Shown here piece after piece: positions 1 through 5,921 of a stretch of 6,594 nt of DNA. The stretch spans positions 2,884 through 9,477 of the forward strand of contig DJQK01000013.1 in assembly GCA_002437575.1 (NCBI GenBank), read 5' to 3'. Position numbers and translations under genes: made by a program. This DNA comes from Clostridiales bacterium UBA6388 (GTDB taxonomy: Bacteria > Bacillota > Clostridia > Oscillospirales > Oscillospiraceae). Each line of letters starts with the position of its first letter. Positions within the stretch are counted from its first letter, which is position 1. The notes below the pieces were generated by a model that saw only the letters and a program-made list of their open reading frames with translations, searched no databases and was not told the DNA's origin.

Positions 1-841
1 CGACCTCCTTGCGGAAGCAGGGAGAATAGGACGTGAGCGTCAGGGGAAGCTGCTGCTCGGGAAGCACTTGGTCGATAAAGCGGCCGATCATCGTGTGTTC
101 GGACGTGCCGATCAAGTAGAGGTCTTCGCCCTCGATCTTGTACATCATCGCTTCCATCTCGGGGAAGGACATGACGCCCTTGACCACATCGCCGTGCATC
201 ATGAAGGGCGGAATGACGTAGGTAAAGCCCTTCTCGTCGATCATGAAATCGCGCGCATAGGCAAGGACTGCTTCGTGCAGCCGCGCAATATCGCCCAGCA
301 GATAGTAAAAGCCCATACCGGCCACGCGGCCCGCGGCGTCTTTATCGATGCCGTGAAAGCTCTGCATGATATCCACATGGTGCGGAATTTCAAAATCGGG
401 AACGATGGGCTCGCCGAAGCGCTCGACCTCGACGTTGCAGCTGTCGTCCGGGCCGATGGGGACCGACGGATCGATGATGTTCGGGATCACGTACATGATC
501 TCGCGGATGCGCGCGTCCATCTGCGCGATCGCACCGTCGAGCTCGGCCCGGCGATCGTCGTCTGCTTTGACGGCGGCGTTGTTCTGGTCGATCTGTGCCT
601 GAAGCTCGAGCTTTTTGGCCTCGTCTTCACACTTTTTGAGCTGGCCGTACAAAGGGCCGTTGGCTTTGGAGAGCTTGTTGCGCGCGGCCTTCAGATTTTC
701 GACTTCCGCGATCGCGATGCGGCGCTTCTGGTCGAGCTCCACGACCTCATCTACCAGCGGAAGCTTTTCGTCCTGGAACTTCTTGCGGATGTTTTCCTTG
801 ACGGCATCCGGATTTTCCCGTAAAAATTTGATATCGATCAT
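1..841 (-). CDS. serS: Seryl-tRNA synthetase, N-terminal 280 residues (3' end outside window)
   Basis: Class II aminoacyl-tRNA synthetase that charges tRNA-Ser (and tRNA-Sec where present) with serine in the cytoplasm. The visible part opens with MIDIKFLRENPD, typical of SerRS. Residues about 29-120 are rich in charged residues and leucine and match the long antiparallel coiled-coil arm that grips the tRNA-Ser variable arm. The catalytic domain follows: a motif-1-like stretch YVIPPFMM (about 208-215), the serine-binding TxE motif as GTSEH (245-249), and the start of motif 2, SPCFRKE (273-279, R277). Family length is about 420-430 residues, so roughly the last third, with motif 3, is missing to the left. 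The ATG at 841 is preceded by AAAAGGGG 9 nt upstream and lies 15 nt after the preceding gene, so it is probably the last visible gene of the parAB operon. GTSEH replaces the PTAEVP of E. coli-type SerRS; see findings. Confidence 0.96.
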   Translation of the reverse strand, partial: MIDIKFLRENPDAVKENIRKKFQDEKLPLVDEVVELDQKRRIAIAEVENLKAARNKLSKANGPLYGQLKKCEDEAKKLELQAQIDQNNAAVKADDDRRAELDGAIAQMDARIREIMYVIPNIIDPSVPIGPDDSCNVEVERFGEPIVPDFEIPHHVDIMQSFHGIDKDAAGRVAGMGFYYLLGDIARLHEAVLAYARDFMIDEKGFTYVIPPFMMHGDVVKGVMSFPEMEAMMYKIEGEDLYLIGTSEHTMIGRFIDQVLPEQQLPLTLTSYSPCFRKEV

Positions 842-856
842 ATGCTATATCCCCTT

Positions 857-1405
857 TTACTGCTCCTGAAGCGTTTCGTAAACCGCCAGCGCGTCTTCGG
901 ACAGGCAGTCCTTATAGCGCTCCACGGTCTCCATTGCCCGGGAGAATGTGACGTTTCCTTCGTGCGTAGCGCATTCCAGCGCGGTCAAAAGCGCGTCGTA
1001 TGCCTGCCGCGTGTGCTCCAGATCCAGCTCTTTTTCGCGCAGCGTCTTCTGTGCGTCAGACTCCTCTTCCTGCGACGATTGCAGAAGCTGCTCGTTTTGC
1101 GCGGTCTGTTCGTCGAGCTGTTTTTGCGTGTCCTCGAGCTGGGTTTCCAGCGTCTGCTTTTCGTCCTGTAACATCCGGTTCTGCTCCTGAAGCTTCACGG
1201 CGTTGTCAAGCGCGCTCGTCGACGCGGCGCTGAGCTCTGAGATCGTGCTCTTGGAGCTGTGCGTCTGCAAGATGAGCGACAGCAGCACCAGCAAAAACGC
1301 CACGGCAAACAGGATCGCCATGTACCGCAGAAGCGCGGCCTTGCGTGCGTCGCTCAAGGGTGCGGGCGGCTGCGGCGCGGGATTGGTTTTCTTTTCTTCG
1401 TCCAT
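857..1405 (-). CDS. Single-pass membrane coiled-coil protein of unknown function
   Basis: I do not recognise this 182-residue protein. It has a short charged and proline-rich N-terminus (residues 1-19, with PAPQPPAPL at 9-17), a basic patch (R21, K22, R27), one strong hydrophobic helix (about 28-47), and a long region rich in Q, E, K and L (about 66-140) that looks like a coiled coil. A short helical tail (140-182) carries C145 and C167. The basic N-side suggests an N-in topology with the coiled coil outside the membrane; this is inference from the positive-inside rule. The ATG shares its A with the TAA of parB (TAATG). Its AAAGGAG ribosome binding site (1414-1420) lies within the last parB codons, so translation is probably coupled. 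In many Clostridia the gene between parB and serS encodes a DUF4446 protein, also an N-terminal membrane helix plus coiled coil, but I do not see the DUF4446 C-terminal domain here. The tight packing makes a real gene very likely; the function is open. Confidence 0.85.
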   Translation of the reverse strand: MDEEKKTNPAPQPPAPLSDARKAALLRYMAILFAVAFLLVLLSLILQTHSSKSTISELSAASTSALDNAVKLQEQNRMLQDEKQTLETQLEDTQKQLDEQTAQNEQLLQSSQEEESDAQKTLREKELDLEHTRQAYDALLTALECATHEGNVTFSRAMETVERYKDCLSEDALAVYETLQEQ

Positions 1406-2277
1406 TACGGCTGCTCCTTTCCGAGGGCCCGGGCCAGCGCCTCATAAAGCCGCTGCAGGTCCTCCTGCCCGTAATATTCCAGTTCAATTTTGCCCTTGCG
1501 CTTGCCGGAGACGATCCTGACCCCGCGGCCAAGACGGCGCGAGAGCGTTTTTTCGCATTCGGCAAGGTAGTCGACCTCGACGGGCTTCGGCTCCGGGGCC
1601 TTGACGGCCTTTGAGAGCTTTTTGCACATTGCCTCCGTCTGCCGGACGGAAAGCTGCAAATTGATAATTTTCTGCGCAACGGCCAGCTGCTGGCGCGTAT
1701 CTTTGAGGGATAACAGCGCCCGCGCGTGTCCGGCGGTGAGCTTTCCTTCTTCCACAAGGGAAACCAGCTCTTCCGGCAGGCTCAGTAAACGCATCGCGTT
1801 TGCAACGGCGGGTCGGGATTTGCTGACCCGGTCTGCTACCTGCTCCTGCGTCAGGCCATATTCTCCGATCAGCTGCTGATAGCCCCGCGCTTCTTCGATG
1901 GGCGTTAAGTCTGAGCGCTGGAGGTTTTCAATGAGCGCCAGCTCCATTGCCTTTTTGTCGTCCGCCTCGATGACGACGACGGGCACCTCGCGAAGCCCCG
2001 CGAGTCTTGCCGCCCGCCAGCGGCGTTCACCGGCGATGATCTGATAGTATCCCGAGTCCAGAAGCCTTACGGTCAGCGGCTGGATGACGCCGTGCTGCCG
2101 GATGGAATCGGCCAGAGCGGAGAGCTCTTCCTCGTCAAAATTCCTGCGCGGCTGGAGCCGGTTCGGCTCGATTTTCTGAAGCGGCAGCAGAAGCGGGCTC
2201 TGCTGCGGCGCAGACTGCATGGCGCTTTCGCCGAGCAGCGCACCGAGTCCCTTTCCAAGACCTTTGTTGGAAGCCAT
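1405..2277 (-). CDS. parB: Chromosome-partitioning protein ParB/Spo0J
   Basis: 290-residue CTP-dependent DNA clamp that loads at parS, spreads along DNA and recruits SMC, and stimulates the ATPase of ParA. The N-terminal KGLGKGLGALL (about 5-15) matches the conserved peptide that contacts ParA. The CTP-binding/hydrolysis ParB domain shows GERRWRAAR (83-91) and ENLQRSDLTPIEEA (117-130). A helix-turn-helix follows (about 142-166, LTQEQVADRVSKSRPAVANA), with GHARALL at 183-189. After a linker near 225-235, the C-terminal region (about 236-290) should be the dimerisation domain. I chose the ATG at 2277: AAAGGAG (2285-2291) is 7 nt upstream. A TTG at 2283 is in frame but only one base from that site. 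The gene starts 2 nt after the parA stop and overlaps the next gene by one base. Length is normal for chromosomal ParB. Chromosomal rather than plasmid origin is inferred from the housekeeping neighbours. Confidence 0.97.
   Translation of the reverse strand: MASNKGLGKGLGALLGESAMQSAPQQSPLLLPLQKIEPNRLQPRRNFDEEELSALADSIRQHGVIQPLTVRLLDSGYYQIIAGERRWRAARLAGLREVPVVVIEADDKKAMELALIENLQRSDLTPIEEARGYQQLIGEYGLTQEQVADRVSKSRPAVANAMRLLSLPEELVSLVEEGKLTAGHARALLSLKDTRQQLAVAQKIINLQLSVRQTEAMCKKLSKAVKAPEPKPVEVDYLAECEKTLSRRLGRGVRIVSGKRKGKIELEYYGQEDLQRLYEALARALGKEQP
1414..1420 (-). promoter_or_regulatory. Ribosome binding site of the membrane coiled-coil gene, inside the end of parB
   Basis: AAAGGAG on the minus strand lies within the C-terminal codons of ParB (GKEQP) and ends 8 nt before the ATG at 1405, whose A is also the last base of the parB TAA. 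The layout repeats that of the parA-parB join. Confidence 0.85.
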
Positions 2278-2279
2278 AC

Positions 2280-3038
2280 TCAAGCTCCTTTCGTGAGAAT
2301 TTCCTGTGTCAGCGCGTCATACGCGTTCGCGCCCCGGCTGAACCGGTCGTAAGCGAAGATCGGAAGACCGTGGCTCGGCGCTTCGGAAAGACGGACGTTT
2401 CGCGGAATGACCGCGGCAAAGACCTTGCCGGGGAAATGGCGGCGCACCTCCTCTGCGACCTGCGCGGAGAAATTCGTCCGGCCGTCGTACATGGTCAGAA
2501 GCACGCCGAAAATGCCGAGCGTCGGGTTTAATTTCCGTTTGACGGCGCGAAGCGTCATCATAAGATCCGACAGTCCTTCGAGCGCGTAATACTCGCACTG
2601 CACGGGGATCAGAATTTCGTCTGCCGCACAAAGCGCGTTGAGCGTCAGAAGCTCCAATGACGGCGGGCAGTCGATGAAAATGTAGTCGTATTGACCCCGC
2701 AGCGGCTCTAACGCGTCGCGCAGGCAGTATTCCCGCCGCTCGAGTCCCACCATTTCCACGCCCGCGCCCGAAAGCGCCGCGCCGGAGGCAAGAAGATCGG
2801 AAAACTCGGTGTGGATGATCGCGTTTTCCGCGCTCTCGCCGCCGATGACGATATCGTAGGTGGACACGGCGACTTCGTTTTTGTCCACCCCGAGTCCGGA
2901 GGTCGCGTTGGCCTGCGGGTCAAAGTCGCAAAGAAGCGTCCGTTTGCCCGCCTTACAGAGCCCTGCCGCCAGATTGACCGCCGTCGTCGTTTTTCCGACG
3001 CCGCCCTTCTGGTTGACCAGAGCGATGATACGTCCCAT
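2280..3038 (-). CDS. parA: Chromosome-partitioning ATPase ParA/Soj
   Basis: 252-residue deviant Walker-A ATPase that binds DNA non-specifically as an ATP dimer and works with ParB in origin segregation and, in Bacillus-type systems, in control of DnaA. The sequence shows KGGVGKTTT (11-19) with signature lysine K11 and P-loop K16, the A' motif DFDPQAN (38-44, D40), Walker B as YIFIDCPPS (119-127, D123), and the family-typical RNVRLSEAPSHGLPI (213-227). The short N-terminus lacks the helix-turn-helix of type Ia plasmid ParA, so it is Soj-like. The start at 3038 is set by AGGAGG (3046-3051) 7 nt upstream; an in-frame ATG at 3065 would add nine residues encoded across that site and is less likely. 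It is the first gene of the minus-strand cluster, with its own promoter at 3098-3126. Its last codons (TKGA) contain the parB ribosome binding site. Confidence 0.97.
   Translation of the reverse strand: MGRIIALVNQKGGVGKTTTAVNLAAGLCKAGKRTLLCDFDPQANATSGLGVDKNEVAVSTYDIVIGGESAENAIIHTEFSDLLASGAALSGAGVEMVGLERREYCLRDALEPLRGQYDYIFIDCPPSLELLTLNALCAADEILIPVQCEYYALEGLSDLMMTLRAVKRKLNPTLGIFGVLLTMYDGRTNFSAQVAEEVRRHFPGKVFAAVIPRNVRLSEAPSHGLPIFAYDRFSRGANAYDALTQEILTKGA
2285..2291 (-). promoter_or_regulatory. parB ribosome binding site inside the end of parA
   Basis: AAAGGAG on the minus strand lies in the codons for the last residues of ParA and ends 7 nt before the parB ATG at 2277. The spacing decides that start over the in-frame TTG at 2283, and the overlap suggests coupled translation of the two partners. 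Confidence 0.85.
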
Positions 3039-3057
3039 TGCCGCGCCTCCTTTTTGC

Positions 3058-3074
3058 GCCGGCACTTCGCCGGC
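3058..3074 (-). promoter_or_regulatory. Stem-loop in the predicted parA leader
   Basis: GCCGGC, a 5-nt loop (GAAGT on the minus strand), GCCGGC: a perfect 6-bp all-GC stem. It lies between the predicted parA transcription start (about 3091) and AGGAGG (3046-3051), ending 6 nt before the latter. It has no following T-run in the minus direction (GCAAAAAGGAGG follows), so it is not a terminator. A role in mRNA stability or translation is inference; because each arm is itself a palindrome, chance is possible. Confidence 0.5.
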
Positions 3075-3097
3075 CTATACATTAAAATTCAGTTTCT

Positions 3098-3126
3098 ATT
3101 ATAGTCTGCGCCTTGCCGAAATGCAA
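3098..3126 (-). promoter_or_regulatory. parA operon promoter (sigma-A type)
   Basis: On the minus strand, a -35-like TTGCAT (3121-3126), a 17-nt spacer and a perfect -10 TATAAT (3098-3103). The predicted start near 3091 gives a leader of about 50 nt to the parA ATG. It is the only good promoter-like match I found upstream of parA and probably drives parA, parB, the membrane gene and serS. Confidence 0.75.
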
Positions 3127-3183
3127 CAGAAAAAAGCGCTTGGGGCAAACCGGAAAACCCGCCGCTTTCCCGGAAAAACCGTC

Positions 3184-3212
3184 TTGATGCAGCCGCTTTT
3201 CTGTGGTAAAGT
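3184..3212 (+). promoter_or_regulatory. ung promoter (sigma-A type, extended -10)
   Basis: TTGATG (3184-3189), a 17-nt spacer, then TAAAGT (3207-3212) preceded by TG at 3204-3205, an extended -10 arrangement. Predicted start near 3219, about 33 nt before the ung ATG. The two hexamers match consensus only partly (4 of 6 each); spacing and the TG support the call. Confidence 0.6.
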
Positions 3213-3237
3213 AGTGCAAACCTGCAAATACTGCATC

Positions 3238-3243
3238 AGGAGG
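3238..3243 (+). promoter_or_regulatory. ung ribosome binding site
   Basis: AGGAGG ends 8 nt before the ATG at 3252. The in-frame GTG at 3246 is only 2 nt away, so this site decides the start. Confidence 0.85.
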
Positions 3244-3251
3244 ATGTGCAT

Positions 3252-3959
3252 ATGCTCCCGACCCTTCCGCCCGCGTGGAGAAGCCTTTTGGCTGACGAGC
3301 TGCAAAAGCCGTATTATCAGGAATTGTCGCGCCGTCTGGCGCTGGCCTATGAGACCGAAACGATCTATCCGGCGGAAGAAGACCTCTTTTCCGCGTTTAA
3401 TTTGACCGCGCCGGAGAATATCCGCGTTGTGATTTTGGGGCAGGACCCATACCACGAGCCCGGCCAGGCCAACGGTCTTGCCTTTTCGGTGCAAGAAGGG
3501 GTGAGATTGCCGCCGTCGCTTCAGAATATCTATAAGGAATTGGAAGCGGATATCGGCATCGCGCCGGCTCAAAACGGCGATCTGACGCCCTGGGCAAAGC
3601 AGGGCGTGTTCCTGCTCAACACCGTTTTGTCCGTGCAGGCGCATAAGGCGAACTCTCACAAGGACTTCGGCTGGCAGCGCTTTACAGACGCCGTGATCGC
3701 CTCGCTCCGTTCGCTGCCGCAGCCCATTGCCTTTGTGCTCTGGGGCGCGCAGGCGCAGAAAAAGGCGGCGGCCATCGAAAAAAGTCCGTATCCGCGCAAG
3801 ATCATCGCCTCCGCGCACCCGAGCCCCCTGAGCGCCTACCGCGGCTTTTTCGGCAGCCGGCCCTTTTCTCAGGTGAACGATTTCCTGCTTTCTTGCGGGA
3901 TTGACGCGATCGATTGGAAAATTCCCGAACTTGCACAAAAGAACACCCCTTTGGGATAG
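3252..3959 (+). CDS. ung: Uracil-DNA glycosylase, family 1
   Basis: 235-residue base-excision repair enzyme that removes uracil from DNA after cytosine deamination or dUTP incorporation, leaving an abasic site. Family-1 motifs are all present: the water-activating loop GQDPYH (63-68, catalytic D65), F78 in LAFSV for stacking on uracil, LLNTVLSVQ (121-129) with the uracil-reading N123, and the DNA-intercalation loop HPSPLS (189-194, catalytic H189) followed by AYRGFFGS. Length is typical (about 220-230). It is transcribed divergently from parA and followed by a 109-nt AT-rich gap before trmL. I see no convincing terminator after the TAG, so some read-through into trmL is possible. Nothing in the sequence suggests loss of function. 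Confidence 0.98.
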   Translation: MLPTLPPAWRSLLADELQKPYYQELSRRLALAYETETIYPAEEDLFSAFNLTAPENIRVVILGQDPYHEPGQANGLAFSVQEGVRLPPSLQNIYKELEADIGIAPAQNGDLTPWAKQGVFLLNTVLSVQAHKANSHKDFGWQRFTDAVIASLRSLPQPIAFVLWGAQAQKKAAAIEKSPYPRKIIASAHPSPLSAYRGFFGSRPFSQVNDFLLSCGIDAIDWKIPELAQKNTPLG

Positions 3960-4002
3960 AAATTTTTTCGCATAAATTCTTCATTTTTTCCGGATTTTCC
4001 TG

Positions 4003-4031
4003 TTGAAATTTCCGCTCTATTGTCATAGAAT
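4003..4031 (+). promoter_or_regulatory. trmL promoter (sigma-A type, near-consensus)
   Basis: TTGAAA (4003-4008), exactly 17 nt, TAGAAT (4026-4031): 5 of 6 matches in each hexamer, in AT-rich surroundings. Predicted start near 4038, a leader of about 30 nt. It is the best promoter match on the plus strand of this window, and since I see none before pgk, it may also serve pgk and tpiA. Confidence 0.75.
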
Positions 4032-4068
4032 ATTTGAAGTTGGTTTTGTGCGGAAGGAGCGTGGGCTT

Positions 4069-4554
4069 ATGCTGCATATCGTGCTGGTCGAACCGGAAAT
4101 TCCGGCCAATACCGGCAACATTGCGCGCACCTGCGCGGCCACCGGAAGCGTGCTGCACCTCATCCGCCCGCTGGGCTTTGACATTTCCGACAAGGCGGTC
4201 AAACGCGCGGGCCTTGACTACTGGCACTTGGTCGACGTGCGGGATTACGAAAACCTCGACGACTTTTTCGCAAAAAACGACGTACAGCATATGCGCCTGT
4301 TCTCCACCAAAGCGCCGAAGCGCTACGACGAGGCCGATTACCCCGACGGCACGTTCCTGTTCTTCGGAAAAGAGACGAAGGGCCTGCCGGAGGAATTTCT
4401 CGCCGCGCACTTCGACAGCTGCGTGCGCATTCCCATCCGGGCCGAGGCCAGAAGTCTGAATCTCGGAAATTCCGCGGCCATCGGCGTGTTTGAGGCGCTG
4501 CGGCAGCAGGGCTTCCCGCATTTGCAGGCGCAGGGGAAAATGGTCAACTGGTAA
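4069..4554 (+). CDS. trmL: tRNA (cytidine/uridine-34-2'-O)-methyltransferase TrmL (SPOUT family)
   Basis: 161-residue SPOUT methyltransferase; in E. coli TrmL methylates the 2'-OH of the wobble base C34 or cmnm5U34 in the two tRNA-Leu isoacceptors using S-adenosylmethionine. In Gram-positive bacteria the same family has often been called CspR. Motifs in order: EPEIPANTGNIART (8-21, N14, G16, N17, R20), LFFGKETKGLPEEF (97-110), and RIPI with RSLNLGNSAAIGVFEALRQ (120-123, 128-146), which form the knotted cofactor site and dimer interface. It lacks the extra N-terminal domain of larger SpoU enzymes such as TrmH/RlmB, and the length fits TrmL. ATG at 4069 has AAGGAG (4054-4059) 9 nt upstream; an upstream in-frame ATT/TTG extension would overlap the promoter. 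Substrate is inferred from family membership. Confidence 0.93.
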   Translation: MLHIVLVEPEIPANTGNIARTCAATGSVLHLIRPLGFDISDKAVKRAGLDYWHLVDVRDYENLDDFFAKNDVQHMRLFSTKAPKRYDEADYPDGTFLFFGKETKGLPEEFLAAHFDSCVRIPIRAEARSLNLGNSAAIGVFEALRQQGFPHLQAQGKMVNW

Positions 4555-4556
4555 GC

Positions 4557-4574
4557 TGCGGGCGCTCGCCCGTG
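4557..4574 (+). terminator. Weak stem-loop after trmL (possible partial terminator)
   Basis: CGGGC (4559-4563), loop GCTC, GCCCG (4568-4572), extendable by two G-T wobble pairs to 4557-4574. Only a four-T run (4580-4583) follows, after GAAAGG, so at best a leaky terminator or an mRNA-processing hairpin between trmL and pgk. Confidence 0.3.
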
Positions 4575-4639
4575 AAAGGTTTTGGGTGTGCAGACACGGT
4601 GCTGCCGCCCCGGTATTCAGGCAACAAGGAGGAATCTCG

Positions 4640-5839
4640 ATGAATTACAACAAGAAATCCGTGGAAGACATTGACGTCAGCGGAAAGCGCGTTCTGTGCC
4701 GCTGCGACTTTAACGTCCCCACCAAAGACGGCAAGATCACCAGCGACAAGCGCATTGTCGCGGCGCTGCCGACGATCGAATATCTTGTCAAGCATGGTGC
4801 GCGCGTCATTCTCTGCTCGCACATGGGCAAGCCCAAGAACGGCCCCGATCCCGCGTTCTCGCTGCAGGTCGTGGCAGACCGCTTGTCTGAGCTTCTGGGC
4901 CAGCCTGTGAAGATGGCGAAGGACGTCGTGGGAGAAAGCGCACAGTCTCTGGCCGCTTCTCTCAAAGACGGCGAGGTCATGCTGCTCGAGAATACCCGCT
5001 TTGAAAAGGGCGAGACGAAAAACGATCCGGAGCTTTCCAAAAAGCTTGCGTCTCTTGCCGATATCTTCGTCAACGACGCCTTTGGCACCGCGCACCGCGC
5101 CCACGCCTCCACAGCTGGCGTCGCCGAATATCTGCCGGCCGTCTGCGGCTTCCTCGTGCAGAAGGAAGTTTCCATCATGGGCAAGGCGCTGGCCGACCCC
5201 GAGCGCCCATTCGTCGCGATCCTGGGCGGCGCGAAGGTCTCCGATAAGCTGAACGTCATCAACAACCTGCTGGAAAAGGTCGACACGCTCATCATCGGCG
5301 GCGGCATGGCCTACACCTTCCTCGCGGCCAAGGGCTACGGCATCGGCAAGTCCCTGTTTGACGCCGAAAAGGTCGATTACTGCAAGGACATGATGAAAAA
5401 GGCCGAGGAAAAGGGCGTCAAGCTCCTGCTTCCGATCGACACCGTTGTAGCAAGCGATTTCCCGAATCCGATCGACGCACCGATCGATGTCAAGACCGTT
5501 TCCGTTTCCGAAATTCCTTCTGACATGGAAGGCATGGACATCGGCGAAAAGACGCGCGAGCTCTTTGCAGACGCCATCAAGAGCGCCAAGACCGTCGTCT
5601 GGAACGGCCCCATGGGCGTGTTTGAAAACCCGATCCTCGCCAAGGGCACCATCGCCGTGGCGCAGGCGCTGGCCGATTCGAGCGCCATCACCATCGTTGG
5701 CGGCGGCGACTCCGCGGCTGCCTGCGAGCAGCTGGGCTTTGCCGACAAGATCACCCACATCTCCACCGGCGGCGGCGCTTCGCTGGAGTTCCTCGAAGGA
5801 CTGGAGCTGCCCGGTATTGCGTGCCTTCAGGACAAATAA
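4640..5839 (+). CDS. pgk: Phosphoglycerate kinase
   Basis: 399-residue cytoplasmic glycolytic enzyme: 1,3-bisphosphoglycerate + ADP gives 3-phosphoglycerate + ATP, reversible. The N-terminal domain shows the substrate site RCDFNVP (21-27), R38, SHMGKPK (60-66), LENTRF (116-121, R120) and NDAFGTAHRAHAST (145-158, R153). The C-terminal nucleotide domain shows GGAKVSDK (196-203), VWNGPMGVFE (320-329), GGGDS (354-358, D357) and STGGGAS (375-381). Length is normal for bacterial Pgk. The start at 4640 is fixed by AGGAGG (4627-4632) 7 nt upstream and by homology (MNYNKKSVEDIDVSGKRVL); the open frame extends further upstream to 4490 only as read-through within trmL. It lies 85 nt after trmL and 213 nt before tpiA. 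No clear promoter of its own is visible, so co-transcription with trmL is likely. Preference for C-ending codons fits high expression. Confidence 0.99.
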   Translation: MNYNKKSVEDIDVSGKRVLCRCDFNVPTKDGKITSDKRIVAALPTIEYLVKHGARVILCSHMGKPKNGPDPAFSLQVVADRLSELLGQPVKMAKDVVGESAQSLAASLKDGEVMLLENTRFEKGETKNDPELSKKLASLADIFVNDAFGTAHRAHASTAGVAEYLPAVCGFLVQKEVSIMGKALADPERPFVAILGGAKVSDKLNVINNLLEKVDTLIIGGGMAYTFLAAKGYGIGKSLFDAEKVDYCKDMMKKAEEKGVKLLLPIDTVVASDFPNPIDAPIDVKTVSVSEIPSDMEGMDIGEKTRELFADAIKSAKTVVWNGPMGVFENPILAKGTIAVAQALADSSAITIVGGGDSAAACEQLGFADKITHISTGGGASLEFLEGLELPGIACLQDK

Positions 5840-5869
5840 GAGAAGTTACTGCCGGCTGCGCAAACATTT

Positions 5870-5901
5870 TGCAGGGTCGATTGAGCACATCGCCCCATGC
5901 A
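5870..5901. repeat. Imperfect stem-loop A in the pgk-tpiA spacer
   Basis: TGCA (5870-5873) pairs with TGCA (5898-5901), GGG (5874-5876) with CCC (5893-5895), and CGAT (5878-5881) with ATCG (5889-5892). There is one bulged T at 5877, a CA bulge at 5896-5897 and a 7-nt loop. It resembles stem-loop B (5922-5943) in its GGGnCGAT...ATCG...CCC core and in the GCAG/ATCA bases just after it, so it may be a decayed copy of the same element. Confidence 0.5.
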
Positions 5902-5921
5902 GGATCACCGGCTGCCATCGT

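Noticed and set aside
68..823. 251-codon plus-strand open frame opposite serS
   Set aside because: The minus strand encodes an unmistakable SerRS over the same bases; the plus-strand frame is a shadow.
2278..2283. TTG at 2283 as parB start
   Set aside because: Only one base from the AAAGGAG site, while the ATG at 2277 is at the proper 7-nt distance.
3039..3065. ATG at 3065 as parA start
   Set aside because: The added residues are encoded across the leader hairpin and AGGAGG; the ATG at 3038 matches the usual Soj N-terminus.
3099..3938. 279-codon minus-strand open frame opposite ung
   Set aside because: Shadow of ung; it would also run through the parA promoter region and has no ribosome binding site or recognisable motifs.
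3940..3985. Possible terminator after ung (CCC-CTTT-GGG followed by T-rich sequence)
   Set aside because: The stem is only 3-4 bp, too short for a credible intrinsic terminator.
4490..4639. N-terminal extension of Pgk by 50 residues
   Set aside because: The extension overlaps the trmL coding end in another frame and is not Pgk-like; the ATG at 4640 has an ideal ribosome binding site.
4544..5758. Long open frame (404 codons) on the minus strand opposite pgk
   Set aside because: It is the antisense shadow of a strongly conserved pgk reading frame in GC-rich codon usage; the translation is low-complexity and resembles no protein I know.
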